From: Telmatospirillum sp.
GTDB taxonomy: Bacteria > Pseudomonadota > Alphaproteobacteria > Rhodospirillales > Magnetospirillaceae
NCBI GenBank assembly: GCA_031291415.1
Contig: JARLJB010000175.1
Span: forward strand, 62,001-126,000
Length of the DNA stretch: 64,000 nt
Direction: 5' to 3'
Shown here: positions 55,298-62,666 of the stretch, piece by piece
Layout of the letters: every line of letters begins with the position of its first letter
Position numbering within the stretch: the first letter of the stretch is position 1
Translations under genes and position numbers: made by a program
Notes under the pieces: generated by a model
What the model was told of the DNA's origin: nothing
The model's database searches: none
The model's input: only the letters and a program-made list of their open reading frames with translations

Positions 55298-56530
55298 TTA
55301 GGATTTGGCCGGTGCTCCGTCTTCCGTGCCGGCTTCTTTGCCCATTTTCATGTCACGCGCTTCGATGCCGAGGCCGATCAGCAGGGCGACGATGACTGCC
55401 CCGATGCCGACGCCGCCGGCCAGGGCGTAGCTGTAATCGTGGTTCATGTGGTCGGCGATCATGCTTTGCACGGTGGCATTGCCGGCGGCCAGCAAATTGC
55501 CCAGTTGGTAGGTGAAGCCGGGGAAGGTTCCGCGGACTTCCGGCGGTGACAGTTCATTGAGGTGGGCCGGCACCACGCCGAAGCATCCCTGGACCATGAA
55601 CTGCATGCAAAAGGCGCCGACCGCCAGCCATACCGGATCGCTTGAGAACGCCCAGATCGGAATGATCAGGATCGAACCCAGCGCCGTCGCCACGATGGTG
55701 CGTCTGCGGCCAAAGCGCTGAGACAATGTGCCGGCCGTCAGGCATCCGAGAATGGCGCCGATCGAATAGACGATGGCGATGGTCGACACCTGGTGGCTCG
55801 ACAGGCCGTGCTGAACCTTGAGGAAGGCATTCGGATAAAGATCCTGCGAACTGTGCGAGAACGTGTTGATGGCGAACATGATGACGATGGCATAAAGGAA
55901 CAACGGCCAGCGTTGGCGGGCAACGGTGAAGATGCTGACCGCCGGCTTGTTGCGTCGCTGCAGCCAGTCGGGGCTCTCATCGATCTTCGAACGGATGTAG
56001 AGGATGAGCAGGGCGGGCGTGGCCCCGACAATGAACATGCCGCGCCATCCGAGATAGGGATAGGCTGCCCAATAGACCATGGCGGCCAGCAGATAACCGC
56101 AAGGGTAGCCGCATTGCAGAAGGCCGGAAACGGCGCCGCGCCAGCGGGCCGGAACGCTTTCCATGGTCAGCGATGCGCCGATGCCCCATTCGCCGCCCAT
56201 GGCGATGCCGAAGCCGGCACGAAGCAACAGAAAGGCGGTCAAGCTGGGGGCGAATCCCGATGCCAGTTCGAAGACCGAGAATGTGAGGATATTGAGCATC
56301 AGGACCGGTTTTCGACCGAAGTGGTCGGCCAGCCGGCCGAATACAAACGCGCCGACGGCTCGCAATCCAAGCGTCAAAGTGATGGCCCAGGTAACTGATG
56401 TGATACCTGTTCCGAATTCTTTGGCGATGTCGCTCAGGACGAAAATCATGACGAAGAAATCGAAGGCGTCCAGCGTCCAGCCAAGGAAGCAGGCGACAAC
56501 GACATCGCGTTGTTGTTTAAGCGTAGACAT
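55298..56530 (-). CDS. MFS transporter (sugar acid/carboxylate:H+ symporter-like)
   Basis: A 410-residue inner-membrane protein with 12 predicted helices. The start FLGWTLDAFDFFVMIFVL matches the SHS/AAHS carboxylate symporter group (lactate, sialate, aromatic acids). RLADHFGRKP between helices 2 and 3 and SQRFGRRR in the second half are MFS loop motifs. The ATG at 56530 is preferred; TTG at 56536 is also open. It is divergent from a TetR gene whose promoter carries a palindrome related to the uronide operon operator, so a uronide or sugar acid is a reasonable guess for the substrate. Confidence 0.85.
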   Translation of the reverse strand: MSTLKQQRDVVVACFLGWTLDAFDFFVMIFVLSDIAKEFGTGITSVTWAITLTLGLRAVGAFVFGRLADHFGRKPVLMLNILTFSVFELASGFAPSLTAFLLLRAGFGIAMGGEWGIGASLTMESVPARWRGAVSGLLQCGYPCGYLLAAMVYWAAYPYLGWRGMFIVGATPALLILYIRSKIDESPDWLQRRNKPAVSIFTVARQRWPLFLYAIVIMFAINTFSHSSQDLYPNAFLKVQHGLSSHQVSTIAIVYSIGAILGCLTAGTLSQRFGRRRTIVATALGSILIIPIWAFSSDPVWLAVGAFCMQFMVQGCFGVVPAHLNELSPPEVRGTFPGFTYQLGNLLAAGNATVQSMIADHMNHDYSYALAGGVGIGAVIVALLIGLGIEARDMKMGKEAGTEDGAPAKS

Positions 56531-56630
56531 TCCCAACCACCAGACCTTTCTCTGCCGTGCCGCCAGGCACGTTCCAGTGATGCTTTTTCCAAGAGTGTGT
56601 CAGCCGTGAATGCGTTTGCCAAGTCAAAAA

Positions 56631-56644
56631 TAACCAAATGGTTA
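56631..56644. promoter_or_regulatory. Operator palindrome at the TetR / MFS divergent promoter
   Basis: TAACCA-AA-TGGTTA is a perfect palindrome in the divergent gap, flanked by A-rich (left) and CC (right) bases. It has the same layout as the TAACTA-AA-TAGTTA core at 45637-45656. If translation of the regulator starts at 56701 or 56704, the site lies in its 5' region and could repress both genes. Confidence 0.65.
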
Positions 56645-56700
56645 CCTCGATGGCTCGTCGGGGGCTTGTCACCGTCGCGCGTCTGCTCCAATCTTTGCCC

Positions 56701-57369
56701 ATGATGCGAAAATCCGCTGCTGCCCGTCCCCTGACCCAGAACGATCCGGCGCAAGCCGAAAACCGTCCGGCCGCCTCGCGCGAGCGGATTCTCGATGCCG
56801 CCGTGGCTGAATTCGCGACGCAGGGGTTCGCTGGCGCCCGTGTCGACGCCATTGCGCTGCGCGCGGGAATCAACAAGCGCATGCTCTATGCCTATGTCGG
56901 CAACAAGAAGGCGCTCTGGCTGGCCGCGCTGGAGCGGGTCTACGAAGCCAAGCGGCAAGAGGAGCGGACTCTCAATCTGCAGCGGCTGGCGCCTCAGGAG
57001 GCCATGCAGCTGCTGATCAGATTCAATTTCCGCTATCACACCGACCATCCCGAATTTCTCGCCATGCTCAATGACGAGAACCTGCAGCGGGGCATGAATC
57101 TGCAGGAGTCGAAACGGGTGGCAGAACTTTATTCGCCGTTGCTGACGCTGCTGTCCGAGGTATTGGCGCGTGGTCAGGCGGACGGTGTGTTCCGCCAGAA
57201 CGTCGATCCGATGCAGCTTTATATTTCAGTCGTCGGCCTGGGCTATTTCTTCTGTTCGAATCAGTTCACCCTGTCAGCGATTTTTGATCGCCACCTCGAC
57301 TCCGTCGAGGAGGTTCTGACACGCGAGCAGCATATCGTCGACGTGCTGATGGGCTATCTGCGGCCCTGA
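56701..57369 (+). CDS. TetR-family regulator
   Basis: A 222-residue regulator. The HTH (about residues 28-72) reads ASRERILDAAVAEFATQGFA, then VDAIALRAGINKRMLYAYVG, typical of TetR. The C-terminal helical domain resembles the RutR/YcdC group. The start is uncertain: ATGs at 56638, 56650, 56701 and 56704 are in frame and none has a good ribosome site; I prefer 56701 because the earlier ones overlap or abut the operator-like palindrome. It is divergent from the MFS transporter and likely controls it and possibly the uronide operon. Confidence 0.82.
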   Translation: MMRKSAAARPLTQNDPAQAENRPAASRERILDAAVAEFATQGFAGARVDAIALRAGINKRMLYAYVGNKKALWLAALERVYEAKRQEERTLNLQRLAPQEAMQLLIRFNFRYHTDHPEFLAMLNDENLQRGMNLQESKRVAELYSPLLTLLSEVLARGQADGVFRQNVDPMQLYISVVGLGYFFCSNQFTLSAIFDRHLDSVEEVLTREQHIVDVLMGYLRP

Positions 57370-57372
57370 TCG

Positions 57373-58551
57373 TCAGAAGGGAATGTTCTTTTTCACCATG
57401 TGGTCGACCAGGCGCCCCTGGACCAGGTGGATTCCGGCGGCTTTGGCGAATCGGATGCTTTCGGCGGTATCGCAACGGCCAAGCAGGAACGTCGGCATTT
57501 CGCGTTCACGGAGTTTGGCGTAAATGCGGTTGGCGACGTCTTCGCTCAAAGAACTGGCTTCCCCGGACCAGAAAATCTTGGCGAAGTCGCAGTCGATTCC
57601 CGCAAAATCGATGGCGGCGACGTTATAGAAAGACAATCCGTCGAGCAGGATGCGATAGCCCCGCTCGCGCAGGAACGGCACCAGTTCCCGGTACAGACGC
57701 ATATTTTCGAAAACGTCCGTCTTGTTGATCTCAAGCACGACCCCCTGGCGGGCATCGGGCGGCAATTCCGCGTCGAATTTCACGAAGGTCGGAGATGCCA
57801 ACGTGGCGATGTTGACGTTGATGCTCATTTTCCGCCGGATGCCGCGGTCGGCCGGCTCGGCCAAAATCCGGAGCACGACGATGTCGAGTTCCTCGGTAAG
57901 GTCGGTGAACAATCCCTTGCGCGACGTCAACGACTGTCCGGGACAGAATTTGTCCTCGAGAATGGCGATCGACATGTAGATTTCGTGGAACATCACCACC
58001 GGTTTATGTTGTTCGCCGATCGAATATACCGGCTGATTGAACAGCATCGGGGCGATGTCGATTCGGTGGATCTCCTCCTTGATCCGGGCCAGCACGGCGA
58101 CGTCGATGACTCCCTTGGCATCAGCCAGTTCGTCCGGTCTGGCGGCTCTGGCGACGCCGGCGGCGTCTTCGGCCCAGGCGTGGAGCTTGGCGTAGTCGCG
58201 AGAAAGGTCAAAGAGAGTGAAGAACTCGTTTTCGCCACCATGCACATTGGTAAAGGTGGGGCTCATTTGTCCCAGGAAGACGTGTTGAATGGCATCGCCA
58301 GTTGCCGCCAACACAGGTTTGCCAATTTCCTTGGTGAGAAAAATGATGTCGAGATTCTTCATCAGGAAGATCTCGCCATCCTTGTATTTCGTCTTGACGT
58401 CAGCCAAAAGCCGAATGGCGCGCGAAAGATTATCCCGGCTTTTTTTCGCGGCGGGGAGCGGCGACACATGCAGATGCACGGCTCTGTAGCCGGCGGGCTG
58501 TTCGGCGAGAGTTTTCAGATGGACCAGGAAACGGGCATTTGGATCAGTCAT
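57373..58551 (-). CDS. Degenerate EAL-domain protein
   Basis: A 392-residue cytoplasmic protein. The C-terminal half (about residues 165-392) follows the EAL fold: FNQPVYSIGE..VVMFHEIYMS at the first strand, INVNIATL, VVLEINKTDVFE, ILLDGLSFYNV, FLLGRCDTAESIRFA and IHLVQGRLVD. ExLxR is EIYMS, DDFG is DGLS and EGVET is GRCDT, so metal binding and phosphodiesterase activity are unlikely. The first 160 residues match no family I know. It may bind cyclic-di-GMP or act by protein contact. It ends 3 bases from the convergent TetR gene. Confidence 0.78.
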   Translation of the reverse strand: MTDPNARFLVHLKTLAEQPAGYRAVHLHVSPLPAAKKSRDNLSRAIRLLADVKTKYKDGEIFLMKNLDIIFLTKEIGKPVLAATGDAIQHVFLGQMSPTFTNVHGGENEFFTLFDLSRDYAKLHAWAEDAAGVARAARPDELADAKGVIDVAVLARIKEEIHRIDIAPMLFNQPVYSIGEQHKPVVMFHEIYMSIAILEDKFCPGQSLTSRKGLFTDLTEELDIVVLRILAEPADRGIRRKMSINVNIATLASPTFVKFDAELPPDARQGVVLEINKTDVFENMRLYRELVPFLRERGYRILLDGLSFYNVAAIDFAGIDCDFAKIFWSGEASSLSEDVANRIYAKLREREMPTFLLGRCDTAESIRFAKAAGIHLVQGRLVDHMVKKNIPF

Positions 58552-58805
58552 GGAAACAGCCACTCTTTGCTGGGCGACGGCTTGGTGGATGTTGTGACAC
58601 ATTCGGATACGTCGCAACACCAGGGTTTATAATAGGACGTCTCCGGCTGCGCCACGAACCCATCCGGAAACGGAGGGATTTCTCGAAATTCAGTGGAGTT
58701 TTCTACACATCCGGTTGTATTTCCTGGTAAATAGTGAAGAAACCCGGCGCTCCGCCAAGCGGGCGCACTCTGGCATGGATTGGTGTTCGAGGCTAGTATC
58801 CAGGT

Positions 58806-59627
58806 ATGCGGTTTTTTCCCCAGGCGATGGAGCCGCCCCCTTTCTCGCAGGAGAACGGGCCGGTTGAGGTCTTTGGCGCCGACAGAGGCGTTCCAATTTT
58901 GGTCGTTTGCGACCATGCAAGCAACAATGTGCCCGAGGATCTGAACGACCTAGGGCTTTCGACCGAGGCGCTCGGGCGGCATATCGGATGGGATATCGGC
59001 GCGGCCGTGGTGGCCCGCCGTTTGGCCGATCGCCTGGGCGTCACGGCATTGCTGTCGCGCGTGTCGCGGTTGGTCATCGATTGCAATCGGCCGCTTGGGC
59101 ATCCCACGTCGATCCCCCGAATAAGCGATGGCACCGACATACCGGGCAACGCCACATTGACAGACCGTGAGGAAAAGCTGCGGGCCGACGCCTATTTCCA
59201 TCCCTATCACCGAGCCATTTCCCATCAGCTGGACCGTCTCGACGCGCAAAGCGCGGAGGCGACCGCTTTGGTCGCCATTCACAGCTTCACGCCCGCCATG
59301 AACGGCAGCGCGCGACCGTGGCATGTCGGCGTCCTGTGGAATAGGGACCCTCGGTTGGCGGTACCGCTGATCGGCGCCCTGGGTGCCGCCGGCGATCTTG
59401 TCGTCGGTGACAATCAGCCCTATTCGGGCCGGGACAGCAATTATACCGTTGATGTGCATGGCGAGGCCTTCGGCCGGGCGCATGTGTCGATCGAGATCCG
59501 TCAGGATCTGATTGCCGACGATGCCGGCGCCCGCCAATGGGGCGACCGGCTGGCCGAAATTCTGACGCCTTTGCTGGCTTGTCCGGAAAACAAAATCAGA
59601 CGGATCTACAAAGCCTTACCGGCCTGA
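58806..59627 (+). CDS. N-formylglutamate amidohydrolase family protein
   Basis: A 273-residue zinc hydrolase of the HutG/FGase family. Signature segments are VVCDHASNNVPEDL, GRHIGWDIGAAVVARRLADRL, SRLVIDCNRPL, VAIHSFTPAMNG and YTVDVHGEAFGRAHVSIEIRQDLI. It would release formate from N-formylglutamate or a related N-acyl amino acid. No other hut gene is nearby. The start is uncertain: ATG at 58806 or 58827, neither with a strong site. Confidence 0.85.
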   Translation: MRFFPQAMEPPPFSQENGPVEVFGADRGVPILVVCDHASNNVPEDLNDLGLSTEALGRHIGWDIGAAVVARRLADRLGVTALLSRVSRLVIDCNRPLGHPTSIPRISDGTDIPGNATLTDREEKLRADAYFHPYHRAISHQLDRLDAQSAEATALVAIHSFTPAMNGSARPWHVGVLWNRDPRLAVPLIGALGAAGDLVVGDNQPYSGRDSNYTVDVHGEAFGRAHVSIEIRQDLIADDAGARQWGDRLAEILTPLLACPENKIRRIYKALPA

Positions 59628-59740
59628 TGGCGGCTGGGCGGCAAGCAGGGTCTTGCACCCGATGGGCTGACCTCGCTATCCTCCGGCCCCACGCCGGTTC
59701 GACCGGCCAGCTTTTTTTCTGCATTTAAGGTTAGCGCATC

Positions 59741-60007
59741 ATGCCCGATGGGACGACTTCGAACGAAACGATTGGTGGCATTGCCGGCGAGGCTCTCCAG
59801 CAATATGTTGACCGCATCGAGCGGCTGGAAGAGGAAAAAAAGGCTCTTTCGGAAGATATCAAGCAGGTCTATTCCGAGGCCAAATCCACCGGATTCGATG
59901 TGAAGATCATTCGTAAGATCATTTCTCTCCGCAAGGTCGAGGAACACGACCGCAAGGAGCAGGAAGAGCTTTTGGATCTTTACAAGCAGGCACTCGGTAT
60001 GGAGTGA
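59741..60007 (+). CDS. gapR: GapR nucleoid-associated protein (DUF2312)
   Basis: An 88-residue helical DNA-binding protein. QQYVDRIERLEEEKKALSED, IKQVYSEAKSTGFDVKIIRK and IISLRK match GapR/DUF2312, which in Caulobacter binds overtwisted AT-rich DNA ahead of replication and transcription and stimulates topoisomerases. Length and motifs are intact; a Gly/Thr-rich leader of about 17 residues precedes the coiled coil. AAGG lies upstream of the ATG. The family is almost confined to alphaproteobacteria. Confidence 0.92.
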   Translation: MPDGTTSNETIGGIAGEALQQYVDRIERLEEEKKALSEDIKQVYSEAKSTGFDVKIIRKIISLRKVEEHDRKEQEELLDLYKQALGME

Positions 60008-60127
60008 CAGCGCTTCCGGTCGACGGTGCCGTCCTCAGCACGGCGCCGGACGTTTGCGAGCTGTGGTAGCCGGACTAATGTCTGAAACTTGCGGGCCGAT
60101 CCGCCGGATCGGCCAAAGAGAGTGATT

Positions 60128-61102
60128 ATGACCTACCTGGTGACGGGTGCCGCCGGATTCATTGGCTTTCACACTTGCCTGCGTCTGCTCGGGCAGGGCG
60201 AACCCGTGGTCGGGCTCGACAACATCAACGACTACTATGATCCGGCCTTGAAAGAGGCGCGGCTGGCCATTCTAAACCAGCAGGCTGGATTTACCTTCCA
60301 CAAGGTCGATCTGGCCGATCGCGAGGCGATGGCGGGTGTCGCTGTTCATCACCCGGACATCACGCGGATCATCCATCTCGCGGCGCAGGCCGGAGTCCGC
60401 TACTCGCTGGTCAATCCTTACGCCTATACCCGCTCGAACATCGAAGGCCATTTGGTCATGTTGGAGTTCGCCCGGCGGCTTCAGCGTTGCGAGCACTTCG
60501 TTTACGCCAGTTCGTCGTCCGTCTACGGCACGAACACCAAGTTGCCGTTTTCGGTGGATGACCGCGTCGACACGCCGGTCTCGCTTTACGCCGCGACCAA
60601 AAAGGCCAATGAGCTGATGGCCCACAGCTATAGCCATCTGTTCCAGATTCCGACGACGGGATTGCGGTTCTTCACCGTCTATGGACCATGGGGGCGGCCC
60701 GACATGTCGGCGTTCCTGTTCGTCAAGGCGATTCTCGCCGGTCAGCCGATCCACGTGTTCAACGGCGGTGATATGCGCCGGGATTTCACCTACATCGATG
60801 ATATCGTGAGCGGAGTTCTGGCTGTGGCCGCCGGAGCGCCTCATGGTGATGGAACACCTTACCGGCTTTACAACATCGGCAATCATCAGTCGGAACCCCT
60901 GATGCGGTTCATCGGACTGATCGAACAGGCGTTGGGCAGGAAGGCCGAGATTATCCTTGAGCCGATGCAACCGGGCGACGTCAAGGAGACGTTTGCCGAC
61001 ATCGAGGCGATCGAGCGCGACTACGGTTTTGCGCCCACCACGACGATCGAACAGGGGATACCCCGTTTCGTCCAGTGGTACCGCGAGTACCATAAGATCT
61101 GA
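60128..61102 (+). CDS. NAD-dependent UDP-sugar epimerase (UDP-glucuronate 4-epimerase-like)
   Basis: A 324-residue extended SDR. The cofactor motif is TGAAGFIGFH, the catalytic Ser lies in YASSSSVYG, and YAATKK holds the Tyr and Lys. LDNINDYYDPALKEARL and LRFFTVYGPWGRPDM are typical of UDP-glucuronate 4-epimerases (LspL/CapI group), which supply UDP-galacturonate for surface polysaccharides. The ATG at 60128 follows AAAGAGAG; the frame extends to 60089 without support. No polysaccharide cluster is adjacent. Confidence 0.88.
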   Translation: MTYLVTGAAGFIGFHTCLRLLGQGEPVVGLDNINDYYDPALKEARLAILNQQAGFTFHKVDLADREAMAGVAVHHPDITRIIHLAAQAGVRYSLVNPYAYTRSNIEGHLVMLEFARRLQRCEHFVYASSSSVYGTNTKLPFSVDDRVDTPVSLYAATKKANELMAHSYSHLFQIPTTGLRFFTVYGPWGRPDMSAFLFVKAILAGQPIHVFNGGDMRRDFTYIDDIVSGVLAVAAGAPHGDGTPYRLYNIGNHQSEPLMRFIGLIEQALGRKAEIILEPMQPGDVKETFADIEAIERDYGFAPTTTIEQGIPRFVQWYREYHKI

Positions 61103-61163
61103 AGGGGCCGTGGTCCGGCATCTCTGTTCTCGGCCACGGCTGCCCGGTGCGGTCTGCACCTGT

Positions 61164-61880
61164 CTATTCATGAAGACCTTTCGCCATGATAGCCGCATAG
61201 CCGCCGTCATCTTTCAGTCGGGCGAGTCCCAGGTCAAAATCCTGACGGAGTTGGGCGCTGTTTGGATTTGCTCGGGAAAATGCATTGTAAAATTTGTTCA
61301 TTAATAACGGCGGGTCCAGAGCGACAACTCGTGTCGAGTTTTCCTGGTCGTGATTCTTTAAATAATCCAGGACGACAAATTTCTTTTCGACAAAGGCGTC
61401 TATTCTGCCAAGAAGCAATTTTTTGATGTTTTGCTCGTAGTGCGGGACATATTCTTTTTTTATGTTCGGATCATTGGATAGGTCGTCTGGGTATGTACTA
61501 TCCAAGATGAGGCCGACACGGTATGAACGCAAATCGGATATGGTGCGGTAGGCGATGGTCGACGTCTTCAACGTGAAGACGACGTAAGGCGATTGGGCGA
61601 TCATCTCCGAATAGACCAGCTTTTGCGCTCGTCGATCGCTGTAGAGACAGCCCAGAAGGCCATCCACTGTTCCGGAGTAGGCACTCCGCATCGCCCGGGA
61701 CCAGGGTTCGAATGTGACATCAACCTTGTAGCCGACGCGTTTGAAGGCCTCGTTGGTGATTTCCAGCAGGAAGCCACCTTGCTTTTCATAGTCGGTGGCA
61801 AGCGTCACCGTTGTATCCGCCAAGGCTTGCCGCGCCAAAATCATGAGCGGCAGAATCAACAGCCATCGAAAAACACGCAA
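61164..61880 (-). CDS. Periplasmic solute-binding protein, family 3
   Basis: A 238-residue protein with a Sec signal of about 21 residues (ending RQALA-DT) and the amino-acid-binding-protein fold: FLLEITNEAFKRVGYKVDVTFEPWSRAM (split), then GTVDGLLG and LLLGRIDAFVEKK. It is shorter than most amino acid binding proteins, and no ABC permease is adjacent, so it may be one of the stand-alone family 3 proteins of proteobacteria with no assigned ligand. TTG at 61880 has GAGGAG nine bases upstream. The region is more AT-rich than its neighbours. Confidence 0.78.
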   Translation of the reverse strand: MRVFRWLLILPLMILARQALADTTVTLATDYEKQGGFLLEITNEAFKRVGYKVDVTFEPWSRAMRSAYSGTVDGLLGCLYSDRRAQKLVYSEMIAQSPYVVFTLKTSTIAYRTISDLRSYRVGLILDSTYPDDLSNDPNIKKEYVPHYEQNIKKLLLGRIDAFVEKKFVVLDYLKNHDQENSTRVVALDPPLLMNKFYNAFSRANPNSAQLRQDFDLGLARLKDDGGYAAIMAKGLHE

Positions 61881-62022
61881 GTTTGAGGTCTCCTCAAACG
61901 TCTTGTTCGGCCAGTCGAATTCCGAGGACGATATTGTATTTCAAGTAGACGGCGCCGTCTCCGGTCGAATTCTTTCCTGGCGCTACCGGTGTCCGGTCGT
62001 GTTGGGATGGCGACAAAGAAAA

Positions 62023-62046
62023 GAGCGAGGACGGCGATCCTCGCTC
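62023..62046 (-). terminator. Rho-independent terminator of the small gene at 62088-62333
   Basis: GAGCGAGGA (62023-62031) pairs perfectly with TCCTCGCTC (62038-62046) around a six-base loop. On the minus strand it is followed by TTTTCTTTG. It lies 41 bases beyond the stop. Confidence 0.75.
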
Positions 62047-62087
62047 GATAACACCCTCTTGCGGATTGTTTTTTTGGGGGGGTCCGA

Positions 62088-62333
62088 TCAGTGGTGGCTC
62101 ACCGGGCCGTTCTCTGCGTCGACAGTGTCCGGCACCTTTCTATAAAGTGTCGAATCGGTGAGGGCCAGCAATCCGACGGTGATCGAGTCGTTGGGATTGC
62201 CATCCTTTTCCAGATGCGCATGCGGCAATTTGTCGTTGGCACAAGAGATTCTTGCAACCGTCCAGGCCGGCATCTGGAAACTGCCGACCTTCCGGAAACG
62301 ATCTCCGATAACGATATCTGTCTTGGAAGCCAT
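62088..62333 (-). CDS. Small conserved hypothetical protein
   Basis: An 81-residue protein starting MASKTDIVIGDRFRKVGSF and containing PHAHLEKDGNPNDSITVGLLAL and STLYRKV. I recall similar short proteins (GDRFRKVG, late PHA.L) in other alphaproteobacteria, but no function is known. GGAGGGG lies six bases before the ATG at 62333, and a terminator follows, so expression as a single gene is likely. Confidence 0.7.
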   Translation of the reverse strand: MASKTDIVIGDRFRKVGSFQMPAWTVARISCANDKLPHAHLEKDGNPNDSITVGLLALTDSTLYRKVPDTVDAENGPVSHH

Positions 62334-62666
62334 GGCGAGCCCCTCCGGGGTTGGATGTTGTGGGACTGGCGGCGTCACCTTACTTTCTCAATTTGGTGTG
62401 GCGGATGGACTATGGCAAGGGGCTAGAGACGAACGAACCCTAGACGGCACATGGTTATTCGGTGAACGACCTGCGTCCTGGGTTTCCATTGCCCTCGTGG
62501 CGCGTTTCATCTTAGATGAAAGGTGCCATAGAGCCCGAGCGGCGCTCGAGCCTGCCGAAGCCGGAGGCGAAGGCACCGCATGAACCGCTAGGGTTTCGGC
62601 GTCTGTACAAATGTCGGCATGGGCGGGCGTGATGAAATGCCGGTTTCAGCCTGTCGGGGAGACGCG
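62334..62666. other. Intergenic region with a palindrome and a repeat relative
   Basis: 333 bases without a credible gene. It contains TTTCATCT-T-AGATGAAA (62505-62521), flanked by TGGC..GCCA to give an imperfect 31-bp palindrome (62498-62528), followed by CCCGAGCGGCGCTCGAGCC (about 62536-62554), a diverged relative of the 33-bp repeat at 8005 and 8061. The region is the promoter side of both flanking genes. Confidence 0.5.

Noticed and set aside
57400..58632. 410-codon plus-strand frame over the EAL-like gene
   Set aside because: Shadow frame; the minus strand has EAL-fold segments and a normal start.
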